Both the position numbers and the translations under genes were made by a program. A stretch of 64,000 nt of DNA from Candidatus Latescibacterota bacterium. Its GTDB lineage: Bacteria > JAAXHH01. Where the stretch lies: assembly GCA_012270975.1 (NCBI GenBank), contig JAAXHH010000141.1, positions 58,335 to 122,334 of the forward strand, in the 5' to 3' direction. Positions 8,085 through 15,982 of the stretch are shown piece by piece (position 1 is the first letter of the stretch; each line of letters opens with the position of its first letter). The notes under the pieces are model-generated. The model was not told the origin of the DNA and searched no databases. It saw only the letters and a program-made list of their open reading frames with translations.

Positions 8085-10505
8085 TCACTCGTGCTGCAGC
8101 GCGTCCACGGGATCGGTATGGGCGACGCTGACGGCTCGGTAGCTTACCGTAAGCATTGTGACGGCGATGGCCAGCGCCGCGGCCAGTATGAAGATCCCGA
8201 GCGAAAGGTCCGTACTGTACGCGAAGCTGTCGAGCCAGTCGTTCATCACGAAGTAAGCTATGGGCCAGGCGATGAGGTTGGCGTACACGACCAGCTTGAC
8301 GTATTCTTTCGATAGCAGCGCGACGATGCCGGAAGCTGATGCCCCCAGCACTTTCCGCACGCCGATTTCCCGGGTTCGCTGTTCCGCCGTGAAGGAAGCG
8401 AGCCCCAGCAGACCCAGGCACGCGATGAAAACGGCCAGGACGGAAAAACTCCGGAAGATGTTTCCCTGCCGCGCTTCGTTCTGGTACAGACGGTTGAAAT
8501 CCTCGTCGAGAAACGAATACGTGAACGAATCATCGGGATAGATCTCGCGCCAGTTGCTTTCCAGGAATCCCATCGTTCCGGCCAAGTCATCCGGGGCAAT
8601 CCTTATGGCGAGATAGTGAAGCGGGTCCGGCCCGGGCGCCAGCTGCAGCATCATCGGTTCGATGCCGCTGTGCAGCGACCGCACGTGGAAGTCCCGCACG
8701 ACCCCGATGACCCGGCCGTCCTTGAAGTTTCCCAGGCGGATTTTCTTGTCGAGCGGTGCACCTTCCCATCCGAGCCACTTCACGGCGGCCTCGTTGATCA
8801 CGAACGCCTGCAGCGTATCCGTGGGGAAGGATCTGGAAAAATCCCGGCCCGCCGAGAGTTCGATTCCCATCGTGCGGATGAAGTCGTGATCGATCCACAT
8901 GTTGTTGATGCGGACCAGTTCCTCATCAGGGGCGCCGTCCGGGGTAAAGAGAATGTCGTTTACCAGGCCGCCCGGCATTTCATTTGCCACCGTAACACCC
9001 AATACGTTGGGATAGTCGGAGATTTTGTCCTTGTAGGTATTATAAATCAGGCGCTGCCTGGGATCTCCGAGCGGCATGACCACCAGCTGTTCTTTGTCGA
9101 ATCCGAGGTGCTTGTCCTGCACGAACCGCATCTGATCCGCAACCACGCCCGTGCCGATGATGAACACGACCGATATCACGAATTGCAGCACGACCAGTAT
9201 CTTCCGCAAACTCGCATTTACCGTGCCTGCCCGGGAGGAGCCCTTCAGCACGGAGACGGGTTGGAACGAAGACAGGAACAGCGCCGGGTAGCTGCCGGCC
9301 AGCGCACCGGCCAGCACCACGATTCCGACCAGACCGAATGCCATGCTCATATCGTCGAAGGCAAAGACCAGGTCCTTGCCGGCCAGGGCGTTGAACGCGG
9401 GGAGAAACGTGTAGACCAGGCCCGTGGCCACGACCAGGGAAAGCACTGCCATGATCGTGGATTCGCCCATGAACTGTCCGATCAGTTGAGCGCGGAACGC
9501 CCCCAGCACCTTGCGGATGCCCACTTCCCGGGCCCGGCCGGCGGAGCGGGCCGTTGCCAGGTTCATGAAATTGATGCAGGCGATCAGCAGGAGAAAGAAC
9601 GCGACGGCCGAGAAGATGTAGATATAGGCGATATCGCTGTTCACGCCGAGTTCCCCGTCGAGGTTCGAATGCAGGTGAATGCTGGTCAACGGCTGTAGAA
9701 CGGCTTCGATTTGCGCGTTGATTTGATCCAGAATCGGCCCGTAACGCGATCCGATAAACTCCGCCAGTTTCGGTTCGAGGGACTCGGGAGAATAACCGTC
9801 GGCCAGCAACAGATAGGTATAGAGATCCGGGACGAAGTTCTGCGTATTCCTGCCGTAATCCGTTCCACCGTATATGGGGTTGACGTTGAGCGTTTCGAAG
9901 GACCCCAGGAAGCCAAAGGTCATATGAGAATTGCGCGGCACGTCTTCCATAACTCCGGTCACGGTAAGGTCGTAAGTGTTATCGAGCCGGATCACCTTGC
10001 CCAGTGCTTCGTCGCTTCCGAAGTACCGGGCCGCCGTGGTTTCGGTCAGAACCACGGTATTGGGGGCGTTCAGGGCCGTGTTCGCGTCGCCGCGTATCAG
10101 TCTGAATTCGAACAAATCCAGGATGCCGGGATCAGCGAAGTAGAAACCCGGTTCGTTGAACCGTTTGTTGCCGTCCACGTAGGTGACCTGCCAGGAGACC
10201 AGCGGCGTTTTTATGCGGGTGAATCCTTCGACTTCCGGGAAAGCGTCGGTCAGCATCCAGCCCCAGGCAGTCGGGCTCCGCGCGGTTCGGGTTTCCGCCC
10301 TGTCCGGTGTCTCGATCGACATGGTGAGCCGGTAGATGCGGTCGTGCCGGGACGCGTACCGGTCATAGCCGAGTTCGTCCTGAATGTACAGCAGGATCAG
10401 GATGCAGCACGTCATCCCCACCGCGAGGCCCAGGACGTTGATTGCGGCGTATCCCTTGTGGCGCAAGGTGTTACGATAGACTATCGTGAGGTAGTTCCGG
10501 AACAT
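8085..10505 (-). CDS. FtsX/MacB-type ABC permease with two FtsX domains
   Basis: 806 residues. An N-terminal transmembrane helix (about 18-40) is followed by a periplasmic MacB-type core, an FtsX domain with three helices (about 285-430), a second core and a second FtsX domain (about 685-800). The conserved REVGIRKVLGA and REIGVRKVLGAS segments before helices mark both FtsX domains. This duplicated layout is common in Bacteroidota-type and acidobacterial permeases. Such proteins need a LolD/MacB-like ATPase, and none is encoded nearby, so it must use one encoded elsewhere. Substrate unknown; lipoprotein, peptide or drug extrusion are options. Confidence 0.9.
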   Translation of the reverse strand: MFRNYLTIVYRNTLRHKGYAAINVLGLAVGMTCCILILLYIQDELGYDRYASRHDRIYRLTMSIETPDRAETRTARSPTAWGWMLTDAFPEVEGFTRIKTPLVSWQVTYVDGNKRFNEPGFYFADPGILDLFEFRLIRGDANTALNAPNTVVLTETTAARYFGSDEALGKVIRLDNTYDLTVTGVMEDVPRNSHMTFGFLGSFETLNVNPIYGGTDYGRNTQNFVPDLYTYLLLADGYSPESLEPKLAEFIGSRYGPILDQINAQIEAVLQPLTSIHLHSNLDGELGVNSDIAYIYIFSAVAFFLLLIACINFMNLATARSAGRAREVGIRKVLGAFRAQLIGQFMGESTIMAVLSLVVATGLVYTFLPAFNALAGKDLVFAFDDMSMAFGLVGIVVLAGALAGSYPALFLSSFQPVSVLKGSSRAGTVNASLRKILVVLQFVISVVFIIGTGVVADQMRFVQDKHLGFDKEQLVVMPLGDPRQRLIYNTYKDKISDYPNVLGVTVANEMPGGLVNDILFTPDGAPDEELVRINNMWIDHDFIRTMGIELSAGRDFSRSFPTDTLQAFVINEAAVKWLGWEGAPLDKKIRLGNFKDGRVIGVVRDFHVRSLHSGIEPMMLQLAPGPDPLHYLAIRIAPDDLAGTMGFLESNWREIYPDDSFTYSFLDEDFNRLYQNEARQGNIFRSFSVLAVFIACLGLLGLASFTAEQRTREIGVRKVLGASASGIVALLSKEYVKLVVYANLIAWPIAYFVMNDWLDSFAYSTDLSLGIFILAAALAIAVTMLTVSYRAVSVAHTDPVDALQHE

Positions 10506-10804
10506 GATCGCATAGTACTCCAGCGTAGGTGGGGCTACGGGTTGAACTGGCCTGTCAGCGAATGAGCGGGTATGCCGACGACACGTTCGGGTGGCCGTTC
10601 AAGCAAGCTGATGTCGATAGTTTCGACTCGATTGGATCGAGAAAGGTTGCAGTGGAAGGAGGTTTCGGGCCCTGCGGCGGATTTGGGGCCTGTCGGCACC
10701 GCGATGGGAGACGACCCGATTCGGCGTGCGGAGGATGCGGTCCGCCGGTCCAGGCTGGCTTGCAGGCCGGTTTCAAGGCTGGATATTCATTGTGCGGTTG
10801 ATAA
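10506..10804. other. Intergenic region, no supported gene
   Basis: 299 bases between the FtsX permease start and the 3' end of tRNA-Phe. Short open frames exist but lack ribosome sites and codon bias. A short repeat of the form GGCTGG / GGCTTGCAGGCC lies near 10757-10785, not clearly a terminator since no T-run follows on the minus strand. Confidence 0.5.
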
Positions 10805-10877
10805 TGCCGAGGGACAGAGTCGAACTGTCGACACATGGATTTTCAGTCCACTGCTCTACCGCCTGAGCTACCTCGGC
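10805..10877 (-). tRNA. tRNA-Phe (GAA)
   Basis: A 73-base cloverleaf reads on the minus strand: acceptor stem GCCGAGG pairing with CCTCGGC, D arm GCTC/GAGC, anticodon arm GTGGA/TCCAT with loop CTGAAAA (anticodon GAA), T arm GACAG/CTGTC with loop TTCGACT, and discriminator A. The CCA tail is not encoded (the genome reads TTA), so tRNA nucleotidyltransferase must add it. A well-formed promoter lies about 23 bases upstream of the likely 5' processing site. Confidence 0.96.
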
Positions 10878-10901
10878 AGTCATGCTTCGCAAAGCCTGTC
10901 A

Positions 10902-10930
10902 AAATTAGCGGCACCCACCCTGCATGTCAA
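10902..10930 (-). promoter_or_regulatory. Sigma-70-like promoter for tRNA-Phe
   Basis: On the minus strand, TTGACA (10930-10925) is followed after 17 bases by TAATTT (10907-10902). The expected start point is about 15-20 bases before the mature tRNA. The -35 box is a perfect match and the -10 box matches 3 of 6. Confidence 0.55.
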
Positions 10931-11070
10931 CAGAAATAACCTCGGGATTCACCGCATCGGCCGACTGACTAATCACGCGTATACCGTCCGGTCCGCGCTT
11001 CGGCGGCGTTGGCCGGACTCCGGGCCGGGTCGATCACTGTAGTATACAGGAAATGGGTAGCGGCCTTCGG

Positions 11071-11847
11071 CTACTTTCCTTCAACCGTACTGTCGTCGAA
11101 ATGGAGCATGAATTCGATGTAATCGAGCTCCCGGTCGATACCCTGCCTTTTGGTGACGATCGTATTGGTGGCCAGGTAGTGCGCCAGACCGCGGAACTGC
11201 TGACGGACGCGAAGGAGGCGGTTTCGGAGATATGGCGCGTTGGGGTTGTCGCGGGGGATGGCGAGGATCTGGGCGTGCAACGCGTTGATCCGGCTGTCGG
11301 TGTCTTCCAGCGGGATACGCACCTCGTCGATATAGTCCTGGTCGTGGCATTCGCCGCAGGGAGCGGTCATAGACACCATGTCGATGTGGACCTCCCGGAC
11401 GTCGTGGCTGTTGTGGCAGGTGACGCATCCGGGTTCGAAGTCATTGGCTTCGAACAGGTCCCCGTGGGCGCTTTCCCAGAAACTCTCCAGCGCCTCCGGG
11501 TGGCAGCGCCCGCAGTCCTCCGGAATGGCTTCGGGCAGCGGCGCGTCCATGAAACCGTTCTGCTCGCCCATGGCCACCGTGAGAATGGTGCTGGTGGGAT
11601 CGCCCCCGTGGCAGGTGTCGCAAAAGACGCCGCGCCAGGCGTGAATGCTGCCCTGCCATTCCGCCACTTGTTTCGCGAGGGGTTCGCCCAGCCGCTGATG
11701 GCAGAGGGCGCAGTTGTCGGTCATGCGCGTGTCGAGCTTGCGCCAGCTTGTGACGGGAGAGTCGGGGGTTCGCTGCCCGCGGGCAGCGGGCAGGGCGACC
11801 GCCAGCATGATGATCAGCATGATGGCGGCGCGAAACAGGTAATTCAC
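11071..11847 (-). CDS. Secreted pentaheme c-type cytochrome
   Basis: 258 residues with a Sec signal peptide (hydrophobic LIIMLAVALP, cleavage near ARG-Q). Five CxxCH heme sites: CALCH (46-50), CDTCH, CGRCH, CVTCH and CGECH, spread over about 140 residues with several extra His residues that could be distal ligands. The C-terminal ~70 residues are helical and heme-free, ending acidic. Spacing recalls cytochrome c554/NrfH-like electron carriers, but no partner oxidoreductase lies beside it. GTG at 11847 was chosen because AAGGAA lies 10 bases upstream and the signal peptide then begins normally; the frame opens further upstream to 11955. Confidence 0.85.
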   Translation of the reverse strand: MNYLFRAAIMLIIMLAVALPAARGQRTPDSPVTSWRKLDTRMTDNCALCHQRLGEPLAKQVAEWQGSIHAWRGVFCDTCHGGDPTSTILTVAMGEQNGFMDAPLPEAIPEDCGRCHPEALESFWESAHGDLFEANDFEPGCVTCHNSHDVREVHIDMVSMTAPCGECHDQDYIDEVRIPLEDTDSRINALHAQILAIPRDNPNAPYLRNRLLRVRQQFRGLAHYLATNTIVTKRQGIDRELDYIEFMLHFDDSTVEGK

Positions 11848-12027
11848 CAGGGACACGTTCCTTGTTGCATTTACAACGCACTGGAGGCTATGCCGGCAAA
11901 CGCAGTATATACACCACCCGGCCATACTCGCTTCAACAAATAACGTAACGGTCATATTGTAACCGGCACCGCCACAGCGATCAAGAACTAACCCCTGCCG
12001 ACATGTTGGATACCAGGGATAATTCCC

Positions 12028-12055
12028 TTTACACCGGTTCCCGGATTTCTATCTT
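12028..12055 (+). promoter_or_regulatory. Promoter for the FAH operon
   Basis: TTTACA (12028-12033), a 16-base spacer and TATCTT (12050-12055). The -35 matches 5 of 6 and the -10 matches 4 of 6. The start would fall near 12062, giving a leader of about 57 bases before the ATG at 12119. Confidence 0.5.
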
Positions 12056-12118
12056 CTACCTGTGCTCGCGACGGGCATGGAACCGTCGAAACACCTTAAT
12101 CCAATTCGGGGAAATCGC

Positions 12119-13024
12119 ATGAGACTGGTTCAATTCTACGAACCCGGCCAGGAATCCGGCGTAGGCATCGTTCAGGACGATCATGTCATCGACCTCACCG
12201 AGATCATGCCTGAGGTGGAAACCGTCAACGACCTGATGCACGTGGCCGGCGCGGCGCGCCTCTCCCTGGCGGAACTGGTCGACCGCGCGTTGAACGACTA
12301 CGACGGCCAGTTGGCCGGATTCACCTATGAATCGCTGGACGTATCGCCGGACGTGGGATTCCCGCACCTGATGGTACCGCTGTTTTCTCCCGAAGTGTGG
12401 GGGTTCGGCGTGACCTACAAGCGCAGCGCCGAATTCAGGGACGACGACGCCCAACAGACCATCTACGACCAGGTGTATAGTTCCGACCGGCCGGAATCGT
12501 TCTTCAAGGCCACCGCCTCCCGCTGCTCCGGCCCCAATGCACCGATCTGCGTACGCGGCGATTCGAAGTTCACGGCCACCGAGCCGGAACTCGCCTACGT
12601 GCTGGGCGACGAGGGTGAAATCGTGGGCTATACGCTGTGCAACGATGTTTCGGCCTGGGATATCGAGAAGGAAAACCCCCTGTATCTGAATCAGTCCAAG
12701 ATCTACCAGGGATGCTGCGCGCTCGGCCCCACGCTCGTCACGGCGGACGCGATCGACGATCCCTACGACATCGACATTCAATGCCGGATCCTCCGGGACG
12801 ACGCCGTCGTTTTCGAGGGGGAAGCCAACACCTCGCAGTTGGCACGCAGTTTCGACGAGTTGAACGAATACCTGTACCGGGACAATCTCATTCCGTCGGG
12901 TACGGTCGTCTCCACGGGCACGGGTATCATTGTGCCGGGCGACCTCGGCCTTCAGGAAGGCGACATCGTGGTCATTTCGTCGCCGGATATCGGCGTGCTT
13001 TCCAATCCCGTACAGCAGTTGTAA
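12119..13024 (+). CDS. Fumarylacetoacetate hydrolase family protein, sugar-acid dehydratase-like
   Basis: 301 residues of the FAH fold. The metal site is read from TEPELA (Glu-x-Glu) and the later NDVSAWDIEKENPLY segment, which strongly resembles 2-keto-3-deoxy-D-arabinonate dehydratase-type FAH members rather than true FAH. ATG at 12119 has GGGGA upstream; the frame extends upstream to 12062 without similarity. It is followed after 14 bases by the HEAT-zinc protein and then a tartrate-dehydrogenase-like enzyme, and the three appear to be one operon. Likely role: dehydration or C-C cleavage of a 2-keto-3-deoxy sugar acid. Confidence 0.85.
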   Translation: MRLVQFYEPGQESGVGIVQDDHVIDLTEIMPEVETVNDLMHVAGAARLSLAELVDRALNDYDGQLAGFTYESLDVSPDVGFPHLMVPLFSPEVWGFGVTYKRSAEFRDDDAQQTIYDQVYSSDRPESFFKATASRCSGPNAPICVRGDSKFTATEPELAYVLGDEGEIVGYTLCNDVSAWDIEKENPLYLNQSKIYQGCCALGPTLVTADAIDDPYDIDIQCRILRDDAVVFEGEANTSQLARSFDELNEYLYRDNLIPSGTVVSTGTGIIVPGDLGLQEGDIVVISSPDIGVLSNPVQQL

Positions 13025-13038
13025 CCGCGGTAACCACT

Positions 13039-13596
13039 ATGGCGCGACGAAACCAGGGACTCAATCGCCATCAGAAGGCCTGGCGGAAGCCGGGCGAAGA
13101 GCGCGTGAGCAGGGAAGACATCGCAGAGCTTCTTAGCCTGGCCCGAAGCGAGGACGCCGAGGACCGGATCGTCGCCGCCACGTACATGTGCCCGTGTCAC
13201 GTCCGCCATCGCAACGAGGAGGTCTGGCAGGCGCTCTACCGGATGATGGAAGATGAGGACGCCCGTGTCCGCCGGCGCGCCTGGCACACGCTGGAAGACG
13301 GCGGTTGTCCCACCGATCCGGCCTTCGAACCCATCGTGAGGCGCGCACTGGACTCCGAAACCGACCGCCAGGTGCTGGGATTCGCACGCAGGTTCGCCGA
13401 GCTATTTCTGGAAAACGATGCGGTCTCCCTGAACCGTGCGGAGCGTCCCGCGGGGAAGCAGAAAGGAAAATGCGACTTCTGCGGCAGGACTAAGGTGCCG
13501 GTCACCCGGGACTACGACACGGAAATCCCGGCGGGAGGAATGACCCGTGCCGCCTGGATCTGCGACGTCTGTTCTTCAGAAGGGGCAGGGACCTGA
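13039..13596 (+). CDS. HEAT repeat protein with C-terminal four-Cys zinc motif
   Basis: 185 residues. A basic N-terminus (about 1-25) is followed by two or three HEAT-like helical pairs (30-130; for example DEDARVRRRAWHTLED) and a C-terminal knuckle formed by CDFC and CDVC with about 33 residues between them, a likely Zn(Cys)4 site. I do not recognise a defined family. It sits 14 bases downstream of the FAH-family gene and 65 upstream of the tartrate-dehydrogenase-like gene, so it is expressed with a sugar-acid pathway, perhaps as a scaffold or regulator; this is inference. Confidence 0.75.
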   Translation: MARRNQGLNRHQKAWRKPGEERVSREDIAELLSLARSEDAEDRIVAATYMCPCHVRHRNEEVWQALYRMMEDEDARVRRRAWHTLEDGGCPTDPAFEPIVRRALDSETDRQVLGFARRFAELFLENDAVSLNRAERPAGKQKGKCDFCGRTKVPVTRDYDTEIPAGGMTRAAWICDVCSSEGAGT

Positions 13597-13661
13597 GAGT
13601 CTCCCACTGAGTACCAACCGTGGCAAGACCAGGCCCGGAAAGGCAACCGGTTCATCCAAAC

Positions 13662-14723
13662 ATGACAAACTACGAGATCGCCGTGATCGGCGGGGACGGC
13701 GTTGGTCCGGAAGTCATCGAGGAAGGCATACGAGTGCTTGAAGCGTTGGGCGACCCGGCCTTCCGCTTCACCCGTCTTGACTGGAGTTCGGATCGCTACA
13801 AGCGCACGGGACGGTTCATTCCCGATGGCGGCCTGGATGAACTGGCCTCCTTCGACGCCATATTCTTCGGCGCGGTAGGCGACGAGGAAGTCCAGGACCA
13901 CATCACCCTGAACAACCTGATTCTCCCCATTCGCCGGCGGTACGACCAGTACGCCTGCGTTCGGCCCGCCTATCTATACGAAGGGGTCCGCTCTCCCCTC
14001 GCTGGTCAGGGCCCGGGCGACATAGACCTGGTCGTCATCCGGGAGAACACCGAGGGGGAATACGCGGACATCGGCGGCAGGGTGTATCACCAGACCGACC
14101 AGGAAGTCGCGATCCAGACGTCCGTCTTCACCCGGCATGGCACCGAACGCATCATACGTTACGCCTTCGAAGAGGCGCGGCGGCGCGGCGGCAGGCGCAA
14201 GGTCACCTCCATCACGAAGTCGAACGCCCAGGGCTATGGCATGGTCTTCTGGGACGAGGTTTTCGAGAACGTGAAAGACGCGTATCCGGATATCGAGACC
14301 GAATCTTTGCTGATCGATGCGGCGGCCATGGATTTCGTGCGCAGGCCCCAGGATTTCGACGTGGTGGTGGCATCGAACCTGTTCGGCGACATCCTCACCG
14401 ATATCTCGGCGATCACCATCGGCAGCATGGGCCTGGCGCCCAGCGCGAATCTTAACCCGGAACGCGTAAATCCTTCCATGTTCGAGCCGGTCCACGGTTC
14501 GGCCTTCGAACTCATCGGCAAGAACCAGGTCAACCCCCTGGCCACGATCCTGGCCGCGGCCATGATGGTAGAGTTTCTGGGCGAGGCGGAAGCGGGAGCG
14601 GCCATACGGAAGGCCGTGGCGGAGAACCTGCGTGAGGGCCGGTTGCGCACGCCCGACATCGGAGGTTCGTCGAGTACCGCTGAAGTGGGGAAAGATATCG
14701 TCCGGCGCCTGGAGCAGCGATAG
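13662..14723 (+). CDS. Tartrate dehydrogenase / D-malate dehydrogenase-like decarboxylase
   Basis: 353 residues of the isocitrate/isopropylmalate dehydrogenase family. IGGDGVGPEV at the N-terminus, RENTEGEYADIGG in the middle (matches the tartrate/D-malate branch), Lys-Ser-Asn-Ala (TKSNAQG), the metal site DAAAMDFV and ...NLFGDILTD, and EPVHGSA for NAD binding are all present. It should oxidise a 2-hydroxy acid with NAD+ and decarboxylate the product. Start ATG at 13662 fits the family; the open frame reaches back to 13620. Gene order (FAH, HEAT-zinc, this) suggests the end of a sugar-acid or tartrate route. Confidence 0.9.
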   Translation: MTNYEIAVIGGDGVGPEVIEEGIRVLEALGDPAFRFTRLDWSSDRYKRTGRFIPDGGLDELASFDAIFFGAVGDEEVQDHITLNNLILPIRRRYDQYACVRPAYLYEGVRSPLAGQGPGDIDLVVIRENTEGEYADIGGRVYHQTDQEVAIQTSVFTRHGTERIIRYAFEEARRRGGRRKVTSITKSNAQGYGMVFWDEVFENVKDAYPDIETESLLIDAAAMDFVRRPQDFDVVVASNLFGDILTDISAITIGSMGLAPSANLNPERVNPSMFEPVHGSAFELIGKNQVNPLATILAAAMMVEFLGEAEAGAAIRKAVAENLREGRLRTPDIGGSSSTAEVGKDIVRRLEQR

Positions 14724-14794
14724 GACTGTCCGGGCGCGGAGTTCCGATAGGCGGTCACTCCGGGTCCGGAGTACGCGGCCGGCTGTCGCGGCCT

Positions 14795-15679
14795 TCACAC
14801 GAGGCCCTGTTCCTCCATGATCCCGCGCAGCGCTTTGCGTTGTTCTTCGGTCATGGGCGTACCCGGAGGACGCGCCGCGCCGCACTCGATTCCCAGCCGC
14901 TCGCTGAGTGCGGCCTTGGCGACGGAATGGAATTCTCCGCCGCACGCTCCAAGGGCTTCCCAGAGGCGGCTCGCGCGGTCCTGCGCGGTTTCCGCACGCT
15001 GGAGATCGCCCACCCGGTAGGCGTTCCAGATTTTCACCCAGTATTCCGGCGCTATGATGGGCGGACCGTCCACACAGCCCACCGCTCCGATCGTCAGGGC
15101 GGGCAGCATTAACTGGTGATTGCCGACCAGGCAGCTCAGGCCCATGGCGGCGAAGTTCCTTACGTTGGGGAAAACCGGCGAGGAGTGTTTAAGTCCTCGT
15201 AACTGCGGCACCCGGTCCTGGATCCTGCGCATCAACTCCGGGGTGATCTCGACGCCCGTGGACTGGGGCAGATTGTATACGAAGAGGGGCAGGTCCGCGG
15301 CTGCGGCCACGGTACGGTAATGCTCGGCGATCGCATGATGCGTTCGACCGTAGAAGAAGGGCGGTACGCAGCAAATGGCCTCTACGCCGGCGCGGGCGGC
15401 ATGTTCGGCCAGCCGGGCAGCCCTTTCCGTGGTCGGGGCGCCGACGTGCATGATGTTGTTTACGCGTCCCCCGGCCTGGTCCGCCGCCGCCGAGGCGATC
15501 CGCATGTTCTCCTCGTCGCTGAGCAGGATGCTCTCCCCCGTGCCCCCGGCGATCCAGAGTCCATGAACGCCGGTCTCGATGTTGAATTCCATGACCTTGC
15601 GGAACGCTTCCTCGTGGAAACTGCCGTCGCTGTTCATCGGCGTGACAATGGCTGGCAGAATACCTTCAAATGCGGACAT
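14795..15679 (-). CDS. Dihydrodipicolinate synthase / N-acetylneuraminate lyase family aldolase
   Basis: 294 residues of the DapA fold. Schiff-base Lys in LRGLKHSS (about residue 170), Tyr in FVYNLPQ (about 140) and the GGTGES loop (about 45) are conserved. The missing dapA-specific residues and the genomic setting favour a 2-keto-3-deoxy sugar-acid aldolase or related lyase over lysine synthesis. ATG at 15679 has GGAG 8 bases upstream. It is divergent from glcF and convergent with the tartrate-dehydrogenase-like gene. Confidence 0.88.
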   Translation of the reverse strand: MSAFEGILPAIVTPMNSDGSFHEEAFRKVMEFNIETGVHGLWIAGGTGESILLSDEENMRIASAAADQAGGRVNNIMHVGAPTTERAARLAEHAARAGVEAICCVPPFFYGRTHHAIAEHYRTVAAAADLPLFVYNLPQSTGVEITPELMRRIQDRVPQLRGLKHSSPVFPNVRNFAAMGLSCLVGNHQLMLPALTIGAVGCVDGPPIIAPEYWVKIWNAYRVGDLQRAETAQDRASRLWEALGACGGEFHSVAKAALSERLGIECGAARPPGTPMTEEQRKALRGIMEEQGLV

Positions 15680-15787
15680 GGAATGCGCTCCTTCCACGCT
15701 GGTCGGTGCGGTACGGGATCCGGTTGTCGCCTGGCGCCGGGCATGGCGCGCCGGCTCCCTGTGAAGTTATGTTGAAAGTGCTAAAAC

Positions 15788-15809
15788 GGAAGGATTAAAT
15801 CAACCTTCC
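15788..15809. promoter_or_regulatory. Inverted repeat, possible operator
   Basis: GGAAGG (15788-15793), ten A/T-rich bases, then CCTTCC (15804-15809). It lies 16 bases upstream of the glcF -35 box and about 110 bases upstream of the DapA-like start, a good position for a regulator acting on both genes. No T-run follows, so a terminator is unlikely. Confidence 0.35.
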
Positions 15810-15825
15810 TGATTCGACAAATTGC

Positions 15826-15854
15826 TTGACATCATGCGCGGAATCCGTTGTTAT
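15826..15854 (+). promoter_or_regulatory. Sigma-70-like promoter for glcF
   Basis: TTGACA (15826-15831), 17-base spacer, TGTTAT (15849-15854). Perfect -35, 4 of 6 at -10. The start would fall near 15861, giving a leader of about 120 bases before the glcF ATG. Confidence 0.6.
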
Positions 15855-15982
15855 GTAACGATCCAAACCATGTGCGGCAAGTCATGAACCTGCTTCGCAC
15901 ATCGAACCATCCGGCGTGGCTGACATGGCCGTGCCGTTCCGGAATACGGCTCCCTCCACCGACAGAACGGAATACGTGCCGA

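Larger units (their letters stand above)
15680..15982. other. Divergent regulatory region between DapA-like and glcF
   Basis: 303 bases. It contains a clear sigma-70-like promoter for glcF (15826-15854) and a 6-bp inverted repeat (15788-15809) listed separately. An open frame from 15848 leads into glcF, but the residues before 15983 resemble no ferredoxin-domain N-terminus, so this DNA is treated as leader. Confidence 0.6.
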
